From assembly GCF_000006405.1 (NCBI RefSeq), contig NW_003211539.1, positions 166,175 to 214,208 on the forward strand: a DNA stretch of 48,034 nucleotides, in the 5' to 3' direction. The translations under genes were made by a program, and so were the position numbers. Positions 29,830-40,257 of this stretch are shown one piece after another. Position 1 is the first letter of the stretch, and the number at the start of each line of letters is the position of its first letter. Source of the DNA: Perkinsus marinus ATCC 50983. Its lineage: Eukaryota > Perkinsozoa > Perkinsida > Perkinsidae. The notes under the pieces were generated by a model. The model saw only the letters and a list, made by a program, of their open reading frames with translations. It was not told the DNA's origin and made no database searches.

Positions 29830-31600
29830 CTGTGACTAGCACTACTACGGTTTCAACTAGTGGCCCTGTGACTAGCACTACTACTGTATCAACTAGTGGT
29901 CCTGTGACTAGCACTACTACGGTTTCAACTAGTGGTCCTGTGACTAGCACTACTACGGTTTCAACTAGTGGTCCGGTGACTAGCACTACTACTGTTCCAA
30001 CTAGTGGTCCTGTGACTAGCACTACTACTGTTTCAACTAGTGGTCCTGTGACTAGCACTACTACTGTTTCAACTAGTGGTCCTGTGACTAGCACTACTAC
30101 TGTTCCAACTAGTGGTCCTGTGACTAGCACTACTACTGTTCCAACTAGTGGTCCTGTGACTAGCACTACTACTGTTTCAACTAGTGGTCCTGTGACTAGC
30201 ACTACTACTGTTTCAACTAGTGGTCCTGTGAATAGCACTACTACTGCCTCAACTAGTGGTCCTGTGACTAGCACTACTGCTGTTTCAACTAGTGGTCCTG
30301 TGACTAGCACTTTTACGGTTTCAACTAGTAGTCCTGTGACTAGCACTACTACGGTTTCAACCAGTAGTCCTGTGACTAGCACTACTACGTGGTCCTGTGA
30401 CTACCACTACTACTGCCTCAACTAGTGGTCCTGTGACTACTACTACCGCCTCAAGTAGCGGTCCTGTGACCAGCACCACTACGGTTTCAACTAGTGGTCC
30501 TGTGACTAGCACTACTACTGTTTCAACTAGTGGTCCTGTAACTAGCACTACTACCGCCTCAACTAGTGGACCTGTGACTAGCACTACTACGGTTTTAACT
30601 AGTGGTCCTGTGACTAGCACTACTACGGTTTCAACTAGTGGTCCTGTGACTAGCACTAATACTGTTTCAACTAGTGGTCCCGTGACTAGCACTAATACTG
30701 TTTCAACTAGTGGTCCTGTGACTAGCACTACTACGGTTTCAACTAGTGGTCCTGTGACTAGCACTAATACTGTTTCAACTAGTGGTCCTGTGACTAGCAC
30801 CAATACTGTTTCAACTAGTGGTCCTGTGACTAGCACTACTACGGTTTCAACTAGTGGTCCTGTGACTAGCACTACTACGGTTTCAACTAGTGGTCCTGTG
30901 ACTAGCACTACTATTGTTTCGCCTAGTGGGCCTGTGACTAGCACTACTACTGTTTCAACTAGTGGTCCTGTGACTAACACTACTACTGTTTCGCCCAGTG
31001 GGCCTGTGACTAGCACTACTACTGCCTCAACTAGTGGTCCTGTGACTAGCACTACTACTGTTTCAACTAGTGGTCGTGTGACTAGCACTTCTACTGCCTC
31101 AACTAGTGGTCCTGTGACTACTACTACCGCCCCAAGTAGTGGTCCTGTGACCAGCACCACTACGGTTTCAACTAGTGGTCCTGTGACTAGCACTACTACG
31201 GTTTCAACTAGTGGTCCGGTGACTAGCACTACTACTGTTTCAACTAGTGGTCCGGTGACTAGCACTACTACTGTTTCAACTAGTGGTCCTGTGACTAGCA
31301 CTACTACTGTTTCAACTAGTGGTCCTGTGACTAGCACTACTACTGTTTCAACTAGTGGTCCTGTGACTAGCACTACTGCTGTTTCAACAAGTGGTCCTGT
31401 GACTAGCACTACTACTGTTCCAACTAGTGGTCCTGTGACTAGCACTACTACTGTTCCAACTAGTGGTCCTGTGACTAGCACTACTACTGCCTCAACTAGT
31501 GGTCCTGTGACTAGCACTACTACTGCTTCAACTAGTGGTCCTGTGACTAGCACTACTACGTTTTCAACTAGTGGTCCTGTAACTAGCACTACTACTGCCT
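29830..31600. repeat. 36-bp minisatellite, about 49 units
   Basis: The unit is 36 bp and codes for VTSTTTVSTSGP on the plus strand. Substitutions cluster at the codon for the residue after TTT (V, A, P, I). Two 33-bp variant units (TTTASSSGPV and TTTAPSSGPV type) lie 681 bp apart. Because 36 is a multiple of three and no unit contains a stop, long frames appear on both strands. Confidence 0.95.
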
Positions 31601-31647
31601 ATACATACTGCATATCTATATATACAGAGAGTTATACTGCTGTATAA
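29832..31647 (+). pseudogene. Mucin-like Thr/Ser/Pro repeat protein, frame broken
   Basis: The plus frames 29832-30425 and 30397-31647 encode almost only 12-residue Thr/Ser-rich repeats, a composition typical of heavily O-glycosylated surface or secreted proteins. The second ends with a short unique tail (AYTYCISIYTESYTAV). The frames are out of register because one unit near 30390 has lost 11 bases. No signal peptide or start is in frame at the 5' side. It may be a decayed mucin-like gene or simply a non-coding minisatellite. The minus-strand frames (LVTGPLVETVVV) are by-products. Confidence 0.4.
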
Positions 31648-32678
31648 TATTATGCTAGAGTCTATTATCCATTGATACGGAATTGAATCAGAAATGAACA
31701 TAAGGATTACCCACCTCTTGAATTCATCAACACCTGACCCTTCCACTGAGTTATGCTCTATATGTAGTTTTCTCGGCATCTATAACATAGAGATGATCGG
31801 TTGTGGAACGAACCCAAGAGGATAGGGGAATGATGATGACATCATCATGATGTTATGATGGATATTCTATCATGACAACCGATAGACCATATTCCCCAGG
31901 ATTTCAAAGCAATAGGAAAATGCTCCCTATTTGATATTTACGTGGTAATCTGATTGATCTGATTGAAAAATGTGTTCCAAGCCATACGTGGAGAATGATG
32001 TTCCTAATGTGATGATGATATTCACGTGGGAAACTGCTGGGAACATAATGATCATGTTCGGGCAAGTGATGGGAGACCATGGGTGAAGGCGAGAAACATT
32101 GTGGAGGCTTTGGCTGAGAAGTTGGGTCCAGTTTGTATTGGTCGCGATGTTGGTGACATCATTAAGAGGACTTTGGCGAAGTACGCCAAGTATTGTGATT
32201 CTGGTAGGAAAAATGCAGGGTGTGGGGATCGAACTGGGGTTGGTTGTTGTTTAGACGAGGGGTGGGGCATTTCCTCATGCGCGCGAAACACCACCATTGA
32301 CTAGTTGTTTGACTCGTTTTACTAATCTATCGCATTGGCATACACATTCATTTTTACCTAGCCAAGTTTCCTCTTATCCTCGTAGCGTTTGATTCAATAG
32401 TGGGGATAAGTGAGCATCGTGATACTATTTGGTAAATCCGGTAATGAAGGTTCGGAAGCTTGCCCTAATAGGTCTAGCGGTGCTAATAGGTCCGGGGATG
32501 GGCAAAACTTGCTCCATGATGATCATCGCATGAAGATCTTTAAAATTTTGTCTAAATGTTGATCATGGCATGATCGAGAATTTAGGGGGTTCTGTTTTCT
32601 TTGGCACCTGTAGTGCCCGCCTCGTGTCATCATTGATGACTCATCAACGGTGACTCATGACAGCGTAGTTGCGAATCA
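31648..32678. other. Spacer with hairpin, dispersed repeat and tRNA-like scrap
   Basis: No convincing gene. It holds a perfect ATGATGATG-A-CATCATCAT hairpin (31830-31848), a copy of dispersed repeat family 1 (31965-32038) and, on the minus strand near 32222-32245, AGTTCGATCCCC, which resembles a tRNA T-loop. Confidence 0.45.
31965..32038 (+). repeat. Dispersed repeat family 1, distant copy
   Basis: It contains GAAAAATGTGTTCCAAGCCA, GAGAATGATGTTCCTAATGT and CACGTGGGAAACTG, the same order as in 522-645, thirty kilobases away. Confidence 0.7.
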
Positions 32679-33654
32679 ATGACTAGTCGCCGCGGGTGGA
32701 GCAGCAAAAAATGGAATGCATGGCGGGAGCTGAAGCGAGTCGTTAACCGCCGTGGTGTGCGACTTATTCAAGAAGAGGTGCAGATTCTTGGGCGGCTGCC
32801 GCCTGGAATGCAAGTAGAGGTCGTGAATCGCTGGGTTCTCCTTCTGAATAAGCGAGGCGTTGTCGATGTACCTCTTGGGCTCTGCATTCGGGAGGTTGGG
32901 AGGTTGCTTGGGAGGTGTGGCAAGCAAGACTTACATAGCTGAAGTTGGTGGGAGGCTGAACGCCCAGGTGGTGATACAGGACCCCAGGGCCCCCTGGGCG
33001 GGTGGTTTCGAAACTCATCACAGGTTGGGACTTAAGGCGTGCAGGGTACTCTTTCCTGGGTACAGTAAAAACTGTGATTGGGGGAACCCGGTCATAGCTC
33101 AAGACTTCTGCGATGAGATCTGCGCCGTTATCAACTCGCGCCCGCTTTCCAGTGGCGACATTACCCAGGATGCTAGAGTCGTAGCATTAACGCCCAACTC
33201 TCTACGTTTCGGTTACTCAGTGAGGAGCTACCAGGGTAGCGGACTCACTGCACCCGTACTGGACAGCGATCACGTCAATGGTAGTGAGGTGATGGATGAT
33301 GCTGAAGGTTCGGCTTTTGTTGGGCGCCGAGCACAACTGATGCGAGCTTTCGTCAACAACTACCTGCCTGCTCGAAGAAGGGCGGTCCTTGAAACTTTGG
33401 GCACTCGTGGGCGTCCCCAGCAACAGTTTCATGTGGGTGATTCGGTGATTATCCATCAACCCTCTCGGAAGCAGGAGGCGTGTTGGCGGACTGGTTGGAT
33501 CATTGGTTGTTTATCCCCACACAGATATCCCATGGATAGTGTCGACCATGCCGAAGTGAGGAAGATTATGGGAATAGTGATGGTAAGCATTGGTGTTGGA
33601 GATTCAACAATGGTGATGGAATGGGTACCACCAATGTGGCGAACTCATGTTTAG
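32679..33654 (+). mobile_element. BEL/Pao-like integrase fossil fragment
   Basis: The frame 32860-33654 contains IQDPRAPWAGGFETHHRLGL, INSRPLSSGDI and LTPNSLRFGYS, clearly related to the integrase of element B. A GDSVIIHQPSR...CWRTGWIIG tail follows. The upstream frame from 32679 may belong to it but is not recognised. No LTRs are seen, so this is a fragment and older than element B. Confidence 0.7.
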
Positions 33655-34009
33655 ACAAGTATTTCCTTATAATTAGTACTAGTATTCAGAACTATGTCGT
33701 TAGTAGTATAATAATGGCATTAATATGAGCCACAGTGATGTCCTCCATGGCAGAGCTCGAGGTCCGAGTCGGACCATCCGATCCGTGGAGCGGGTGCTCG
33801 AGAGTACTCCAAAATTCGATATTATCGAATCGATAATCACTCTGATGATCATCAGATCGGCGCTCCTCGTTGGCGTAACCCATGATAGGGAATATCCAAT
33901 GTAGCACCGACACGGTTACCAGGTTGGGTGCGCTTCGCCAAACTTTGAAACATTGCAGCACAAAAATTTAAAGTTCACGTATGCTTATCTGGGCGGGCGC
34001 TAAGTTTAA
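33655..34009. other. Spacer, nothing recognised
   Basis: About 350 bp with no coding signal that I trust. It ends at the TGGCG target copy of element C. Confidence 0.5.
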
Positions 34010-34014
34010 TGGCG

Positions 34015-34222
34015 TGTTTGTGCTTGTACAAAGCCAACTTCGATAAGAACTCAAGTAGAATAGGTGTGGGAGAACGGTTTCCGCTACGATTAACAGTGAT
34101 GCCCGAATCAACGGTAAACCACGATAACAACAACTGTATCAACGACTATAGCTATATCAGGAAGTATAGCTAATCTGTTATAATCGATTTCCTGCAAACT
34201 GCATAACCCTAATGAGGAAACA
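34015..34222 (-). repeat. Element C extra (outer) LTR
   Basis: 208 bp, TGTTTGTGCTTG...GAGGAAACA. It differs from the other two copies at roughly eight positions, and a 3-bp CTC separates it from the next copy. Confidence 0.92.
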
Positions 34223-34225
34223 CTC

Positions 34226-34433
34226 TGTTTGTGCTTGTACAAAGCCAACTTCGATAAGAACTCAAGTAGAATGGGTGTGGGAGAACGGTTTCCGCTACGA
34301 TTAACAGTGATGCCCGAATCAACGGTAAACCACGATAACAATAACTGTATCAACAACTATAGCTATATCAGAAAACATAGCTAATCAGTTATAATCGATT
34401 TCCTGCAAACTGCATAACCCTAATGAGGAAACA
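34226..34433 (-). repeat. Element C 3' LTR
   Basis: 208 bp and nearly identical to 40258-40465. It is followed by CTCCCGG, the complement of a short purine tract. Confidence 0.92.
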
Positions 34434-34680
34434 CTCCCGGAGGCCAATCCTCAAGACCGACCGAAATAATCAGCAGAGCAATAACGGAAAGAAAGGTAAC
34501 AACCAACCTATACGACAGAAGTGACGCGAGCAGTTTAAAAACCAGCACACATCCACCAGAAGTCAGCACAAAGCCAACGAAAAGAAGAGCATAGAACATA
34601 ATATCCATGTCCACCATTGATATCGATTGAAAATAACATACAACAATGATCAGCAAATAGCCATAACTATACTGGATCAT
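34420..34680 (-). CDS. Small hydrophobic ORF after pol in element C
   Basis: 86 residues with about three hydrophobic segments (YGYLLIIVVCYF, FYALLFVGFVL, and VVTFLSVIALLIISVGL). It starts at the ATG of TAATG, where TAA is the stop of the preceding frame, and it ends just inside the LTR. The position after pol is where envelope-like or accessory ORFs occur, but the length is far below an envelope protein. I recognise no family. A viroporin-like or chance membrane ORF are both possible. Confidence 0.45.
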   Translation of the reverse strand: MIQYSYGYLLIIVVCYFQSISMVDMDIMFYALLFVGFVLTSGGCVLVFKLLASLLSYRLVVTFLSVIALLIISVGLEDWPPGVFPH

Positions 34681-35366
34681 TAATCAGAACCGCCTCTCGG
34701 AACCACCTTCAAATTTCCGAGAAATTCCGACTTCAATATTGGACGACCTTGCCAATCAACGCCTATCTTCAGGCTAGCCACTGAGCCGGTAATAGCAACG
34801 ATCTGGCAAACCTGGTCCACGAGCCAACGCGAATCCAGCTTACCACGACGGTTGAAATTATATCGAACAACATAATCCCCAACTCGAAACCTCTTAAAGT
34901 CCTGTCTAGCCAACTGGGTACCAGCGAAGACTCGTCTAGATGCAAGTACACGATCGATACTCTCAGCAGTATTTAATTGCATACAATCACTATGTCGATT
35001 GTGAAATTGTAACATAAATGCTTCAGCATCTCGATGGTTGGGAACCGGTAACTCACTCATAGTAGATACGAATTTAGCAGCCTCAGCCGACCTCTCCCTA
35101 TCGTCATAGGTAGGGGGAAGGGCACGGCCATAACAGAAATGCAGTTCAGCTGGGAAGACAGCAGAATCAGCCGAGTGACGATATACGTGATTAATAGTCC
35201 ACATGGCACGATCAATAACATCAAACCATTTTAATGTGCGAGACTCATCTCCAATCAGCAAGGCACGCACGATCTGCAAGAAGGTTTTATGTAATGTTTC
35301 ATACCAACCATGAGCACGTTCGCAATGAGGCGGCGTTCGGTACCAGTGCACACCACATGCCTTCAA
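34680..35366 (-). CDS. Element C integrase C-terminal region
   Basis: 228 residues with HWYRTPPHCERAHGWYET, which matches the third catalytic region of integrases, then FPAELHFCYGR and a C-terminal domain with VGDYVVRYNFNRRGK. It ends in TAA, which overlaps the ATG of the next small ORF. Confidence 0.7.
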   Translation of the reverse strand: MKACGVHWYRTPPHCERAHGWYETLHKTFLQIVRALLIGDESRTLKWFDVIDRAMWTINHVYRHSADSAVFPAELHFCYGRALPPTYDDRERSAEAAKFVSTMSELPVPNHRDAEAFMLQFHNRHSDCMQLNTAESIDRVLASRRVFAGTQLARQDFKRFRVGDYVVRYNFNRRGKLDSRWLVDQVCQIVAITGSVASLKIGVDWQGRPILKSEFLGNLKVVPRGGSD

Positions 35367-35402
35367 CCAAGAAGATACACGAACATCTGCGAAACGCTGA
35401 TC

Positions 35403-37991
35403 CTAATCACTGACTACAATCAGAGGAAATCCGTGACTATAGAAGACGGACTGCAAAGCTTTCAGGGTGCTCAGCCCACCAGTATGGTTAGGACACTTCT
35501 CAGCAATCAAATACCCACTGAACGAATCAATACATAACAATACCATAACAGCATCATCCTGCTCAGAGTGATTACCAAATGGAGACCTAAACGGCCCTAC
35601 GAAATCACAGCTTATCAGTTCCCAACATCGGCTTGATCTTAATACAGAACGGCCGAGCTCATGATGGAAGGTTCTATGAGCACGGTTAGCAATACACACC
35701 CGACATGAGCGTTCGTGACGACGATAATCTCGTAAGGGACCACAATAGAAAATCTTATACGTTCTCAAATAAATCTTATAGTACCCAATATGGACAAATA
35801 GTTCATGTAGTAAGCTAATTATCTCGCGACAGCGAAAACTCGGAACAATAAGTGCATTGGTGACAGCATGTCGAACAGCTCCATCTACAACTCTATATAG
35901 ACGCCGTTCTCGATCACAAGAGAACTGCCCGCGCAGCAGTCTTCTCAACAAGTCATCGTTCGCCTGTGACTCTCGAATTGAGTCAACCAGTCTGGGATCA
36001 GGCTCGTAGATTGGTTCATCTTCGGGGGCATCAGCATCCTCAGGAATAACACATAGCGCCTCCAATACAGGATCAGGTGGGCCCATAACAGCTTCTCTCA
36101 ATGCCACGTCTTCGTCAAATGGGCAACGTACAGGAATGCCACGAGAATAAGGGTCTGCCGGGTTGACACCGCCAGGGATATGCCGAACATTACCACCGGA
36201 ACGATGCAGTGCGAGAGCTATCTTCTGAATGACTCTACGCTCATATGCTGGTAGTTGCAGCGTAGCTTTATGGCTCACTCCATCAGCTTTCACGGCTTCT
36301 AACTCTCTTCTGATACGGTAGAAGTTACACTCGCTGTCAGTGTACAGAATTGGAGTCGGTGATATCGATGTCGGCAGCCAAGTATCCTTCCACAGTGTAA
36401 TAGTTTCAGTAAACAATTCCATCACATCATCACATGCTGTCAGCTCTTTTCTGACTATGCTCCACGACATCCTGCTGGAAGGTATCAACCGGCCACGGCC
36501 TCGGATGAAGACCAATGCTGTAGTCAATAGTACACTACCAACCGCGTACATACTCGAATCAGCAAACAAGTACACAATCCCTAAATCAGCAAGGGATGCT
36601 ACCAGCAATCGTGGGATAGTAGGGGCATCAGTGAAAAGCTGCATCAACCGTTCAATCTCCCTATAAGTAGCAACGGATACAAAATCATCCCACCCTGAGC
36701 CCTTACGGATTTCAGAGCGTAGGGTGTATCTCATAGCTAACAACAAATTACTATGTGAACCTATGGGGTCAAAATGCGCATTCACCCCAGCTAAAATATC
36801 TCTACACGTAACATTACAAACAGTACGCCCTTCCACCTCCATAACAACTAACGGAGGGAGAGGCACATCAGCTTTCTGAGCACGGAAACGGTCATTCGAA
36901 AGCCAATCTAATCCTAATACATGTGACTCATGTCCCTGTGGTGGCGGACCCAATTGACGCTTCCGTTCCTGCGAATTGAACCCACGAACTATGCAGGCTC
37001 TCAGAAACGCGTCTAAGCCGCTCTCAAGACCCACATGGGAACCAGAGCCAATCACAACATCATCCATGTAAGGCTTCATATACACATACAAAGCAAAATC
37101 ATGCGCCGACCCCTGAGAATCACTGATATGGGAGATCGCATTCTTCACATTGTCAGGCAACTTATGCCTCGCAAGGGACACAAGCCTCCTGAGAGCATCA
37201 TTCAAACATGCCGGAGAGTGAGGACTGCCCATCGGCGGACCTCGCAGACGATACACCTCACCTTTCCATACCGGACAGAACCAATAACGACTGGGCGGAT
37301 CATTTTCCAACATGTAGAAAGCGCACTCCAGGTCCAGAATTGCCACATAGGGAAAAGCACGCCACGCGAAAATGGACGGAAGAATCCCACGTTTACTGCG
37401 ACCCAAAGCCGATCGATCTGGTGAACCTTGACCACTTCCAATAACTCCTTTATAACATAAACCATTCAAGACAGGGCGAACCGGTGAGGACTGGGAGTTG
37501 GGGTTCAATACGGGGAAGTGATCGATGATACTTGCCACTCGAGGGTATTCCCCTGGCTTCAACCGAACGATAGCACCAACAGCTTCATAACGCTCAAATA
37601 CCGAAGAATATGCCGATAGTAACCCCAACTTCTCTAGTCGCCGAACGAGAGCACGATCCTTCTCGAAACTACGATGCAACGAACAGGTCTTCGTCAGATC
37701 ATCTCTTGCCTGTGCTGAAACCCACGGTATCCCGTAACTATAACGGAATGCGACACTCAATCCTCCGTCAACATTTTGATGCCATGAAGGAGTCAGACCA
37801 CGGAACAGAGTACGATTCTCGAACCCATCCAAGCCTTCTTGCGGCGATCCCGCTGGTTGCTCAACAGGTACACCTACTTCTGGATCGGTCTCACTCAGAA
37901 TCCCCTCAGCTTGGAGGTTCGTCCCCATACACAGGAGCCGCACCCTCATACACACTCTCTCGGATACTCCGAGAAGGGCAGGAAACATCAC
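35403..37991 (-). CDS. pol: Element C Pol (RT, RNase H, integrase)
   Basis: 862 residues. Reverse transcriptase has AILDLECAFYML, GPPMGSPHSPACLND and the YMDD active-site box (PYMDDVVIGS). RNase H-like words are YLFADSSMYAVGS and LYTDSECNFY. Integrase has an H2C2 region (HELFVHIGY...CRVCIANRAH) and a catalytic core opening WELISCDFVGPF. The rest of the integrase is in the neighbouring frame. Confidence 0.85.
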   Translation of the reverse strand: MMFPALLGVSERVCMRVRLLCMGTNLQAEGILSETDPEVGVPVEQPAGSPQEGLDGFENRTLFRGLTPSWHQNVDGGLSVAFRYSYGIPWVSAQARDDLTKTCSLHRSFEKDRALVRRLEKLGLLSAYSSVFERYEAVGAIVRLKPGEYPRVASIIDHFPVLNPNSQSSPVRPVLNGLCYKGVIGSGQGSPDRSALGRSKRGILPSIFAWRAFPYVAILDLECAFYMLENDPPSRYWFCPVWKGEVYRLRGPPMGSPHSPACLNDALRRLVSLARHKLPDNVKNAISHISDSQGSAHDFALYVYMKPYMDDVVIGSGSHVGLESGLDAFLRACIVRGFNSQERKRQLGPPPQGHESHVLGLDWLSNDRFRAQKADVPLPPLVVMEVEGRTVCNVTCRDILAGVNAHFDPIGSHSNLLLAMRYTLRSEIRKGSGWDDFVSVATYREIERLMQLFTDAPTIPRLLVASLADLGIVYLFADSSMYAVGSVLLTTALVFIRGRGRLIPSSRMSWSIVRKELTACDDVMELFTETITLWKDTWLPTSISPTPILYTDSECNFYRIRRELEAVKADGVSHKATLQLPAYERRVIQKIALALHRSGGNVRHIPGGVNPADPYSRGIPVRCPFDEDVALREAVMGPPDPVLEALCVIPEDADAPEDEPIYEPDPRLVDSIRESQANDDLLRRLLRGQFSCDRERRLYRVVDGAVRHAVTNALIVPSFRCREIISLLHELFVHIGYYKIYLRTYKIFYCGPLRDYRRHERSCRVCIANRAHRTFHHELGRSVLRSSRCWELISCDFVGPFRSPFGNHSEQDDAVMVLLCIDSFSGYLIAEKCPNHTGGLSTLKALQSVFYSHGFPLIVVSD

Positions 37992-40242
37992 TTAATAGGT
38001 CATTCTCCAGTGGATACTCAATACTGTAAATAGAGTCAGGAGAGCACAACTCAAAGAACGCGTCCGAATTGAGTAACTGGCTAGACTCCGAGACCCCAGA
38101 TTGTACAACATTCGACTCAATTGCATGGATCGGTTGCTCGCACGAAATATTCGAAACGACATCTTTCACAACTTGAGCTGGCAATGCTGCCCGTAACAGA
38201 ATCTCATCATCACTCAGATACACCATCAGAGAGAGCGAACGTAGCGCCTGCATACCCAGAATAAGATCACACGATAAATCATCAGCTACCAACAACCATA
38301 AACCAACAGCTTTATGTGGAGTACATACCGTAACATAAATAGCTTCACTGCAAACCATAGCAGATCCATTGGCCACAGTCACGTTAGTTCTAACACTCCT
38401 CGACTCGATAATACAGCTTGACGGTACACGTTTCCTCGCTGATGAACGAATAAACGACCGAGCGGCACCAGTGTCCAGCAAGGCCCGGAGACGATACGAC
38501 TTATTTGAAACAGTTGACGATTTGAGCTCAACCTCAACGGACAAGGGGCGTGCCGACGAATCTTCCGGAAGACCACGAATCGGATCCATGCTGTTAACAG
38601 TCATCAACCACCTGGGGCCATCACCATCTTCTACATCATCACCAGCAGCCGTCGGCACTTCTTCAGCTTCCATCTCAATAGCTGCAGGGTCTACCGGGAG
38701 AGCGTTATTCTCTTTAGTAGTAGTAGTAGTGGGCTCAGTAACGGCTGGTTTAACATTCCTACAGATGAAGGAAACATGACCTCTGACTCCACAACGTTTA
38801 CAAGTCAGCAGCTTGTTGCCCTTTAGACGGCAGTTAGCGACCTTGTGGCCTCCTCGACCACACACTAGACACCTTGATGATAACTGACTTGGAGCCGGGG
38901 CCATACACTTGTCCGCAAGGTGTCCCGCTTGGAAACATCTACCACAGGTACCCTTCTGCAGCCGACGGACATCTGGTACATAGGTACTCGAATTAGGGGT
39001 AGCTTTCTGGGCAAAGGCAACAACTTCCTTACCGGCGACCTTCACCAAACCACCATCAGCCACACCATTTACCACAGTAGTACGAACAGCAGTAGTAGAT
39101 AATGCAGCAGTATTGATATCGCTTAAATTAGCACGAGATTCCAAATAAGAGCGAGCAACCGTTACGTCCATCTTTGCTAAACGATAGGTCAGAGCCCAAT
39201 CATCAAACGGGGCACGACAACTATGAGTTAACTTATCCCAAATATCATTATCGGTCAAGACATCGCCCTGGAGGGCTAATTCGGTTTCTAAACGATCCAT
39301 TTCAGCAACAAAAGTACGGAACGACATCTCAGGGGTCATTCGGAGATCATGCCACTTCTGACGCAGACGAGACGCTTCAGACGGATCCAGATACAAGGTC
39401 AAAAGGGCAGAACGCAACGCACTATATCGCTCTCTAAAATGAGCGAAGATGTCCCCTTCAATATCATAGTCTTCCTTGGGACCTAGGCGAGCTTCTACAC
39501 GATTGCGAACTTTCTCGCTGAGACTATACAATAACAGAAAGTAACACGTAGGCGATCCACTGGAGATGGCACAATACCGAAGTGCACGATCAAAAGAACT
39601 CAAATGGGCTCGAATGGATGCATGACTCGTGTGATCAAGAGATGTCGCCTTCCCATCGTAAATACCCAGCTTCACCGCAGTGAGCTCTTGGCGGGCTTCC
39701 TTACGAGCTTCCTGAACTAGGCGGCGGTTAGAGCTCCCTTGGGATCGATTTCGAGGAATCGAGTTTCTCAGATTGTCGTCGTCCTCAACGATTTCGTGTT
39801 GGCTCAACGGTACAGCAACATAGGGATTGGTCTCCTTGCATACAAGGTCCCTCGGAGAATCCTCAGAACCAACGGCTATCGCATCCACTCGCCCAGCCAA
39901 GGCAGACACCTGGGAGGCTAAATTACTCAAAGACTCCTCTATAGTTGTTAGAAGTCCATCCCCTTCAGGGACTCCGTGCTGAGGCACCCCCTCAAGGTCG
40001 TCAGCCACCATACCCATTGCCGTCGAGGGAAGAGAGCGTGCTCTAGAGGTCGCCCTCTCAGTAGAGGTTCGAATCAGACCCCTTACCCCCTCCCGTAACG
40101 GAGAGGAGATTGCGGGTACTCCTAAGGAGTGGAAGTCCCCGGAGTCATCACCTGCGTCGTCCTGGTTACCCTTCTCCACAAGGGCCTCACGACGGACACG
40201 ACGTTCCCCACGAGCAGAGGTCGCTGAACTAGTCGATTTCAT
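37906..40242 (-). CDS. gag: Element C Gag-protease
   Basis: 778 residues. A basic and acidic head is followed by a coiled-coil-like stretch (TTIEESLSNLASQVSALAGRVDAI region), a helical Gag core and three zinc knuckles (CGRCFQAGHLADKC, CLVCGRGGHKVANC, CKRCGVRGHVSFIC). An aspartic protease (LLDTGAARSFI, ~residue 615) comes next. The following pol frame overlaps its end by 86 bp in another frame, an arrangement for which such elements are known to use frameshifting. Confidence 0.9.
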   Translation of the reverse strand: MKSTSSATSARGERRVRREALVEKGNQDDAGDDSGDFHSLGVPAISSPLREGVRGLIRTSTERATSRARSLPSTAMGMVADDLEGVPQHGVPEGDGLLTTIEESLSNLASQVSALAGRVDAIAVGSEDSPRDLVCKETNPYVAVPLSQHEIVEDDDNLRNSIPRNRSQGSSNRRLVQEARKEARQELTAVKLGIYDGKATSLDHTSHASIRAHLSSFDRALRYCAISSGSPTCYFLLLYSLSEKVRNRVEARLGPKEDYDIEGDIFAHFRERYSALRSALLTLYLDPSEASRLRQKWHDLRMTPEMSFRTFVAEMDRLETELALQGDVLTDNDIWDKLTHSCRAPFDDWALTYRLAKMDVTVARSYLESRANLSDINTAALSTTAVRTTVVNGVADGGLVKVAGKEVVAFAQKATPNSSTYVPDVRRLQKGTCGRCFQAGHLADKCMAPAPSQLSSRCLVCGRGGHKVANCRLKGNKLLTCKRCGVRGHVSFICRNVKPAVTEPTTTTTKENNALPVDPAAIEMEAEEVPTAAGDDVEDGDGPRWLMTVNSMDPIRGLPEDSSARPLSVEVELKSSTVSNKSYRLRALLDTGAARSFIRSSARKRVPSSCIIESRSVRTNVTVANGSAMVCSEAIYVTVCTPHKAVGLWLLVADDLSCDLILGMQALRSLSLMVYLSDDEILLRAALPAQVVKDVVSNISCEQPIHAIESNVVQSGVSESSQLLNSDAFFELCSPDSIYSIEYPLENDLLSDVSCPSRSIRESVYEGAAPVYGDEPPS

Positions 40243-40245
40243 AGT

Positions 40246-40257
40246 TTCTCGGATGAT
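40246..40257 (-). other. Putative non-TGG primer-binding site of element C
   Basis: On the minus strand ATCATCCGAGAA touches the 5' LTR. The same word touches the putative LTR of element D (21855-21866). It does not start with TGG, so it cannot pair with a tRNA 3' CCA end. An internal tRNA segment, as known for copia-type half-tRNA primers, is possible. Confidence 0.5.

Noticed and set aside
29795-31589. Long minus-strand frames LVTGPLVETVVV over the minisatellite
   Set aside because: They exist only because a 36-bp unit has no stop in any frame. The plus frame has the recognisable Thr/Ser/Pro composition.
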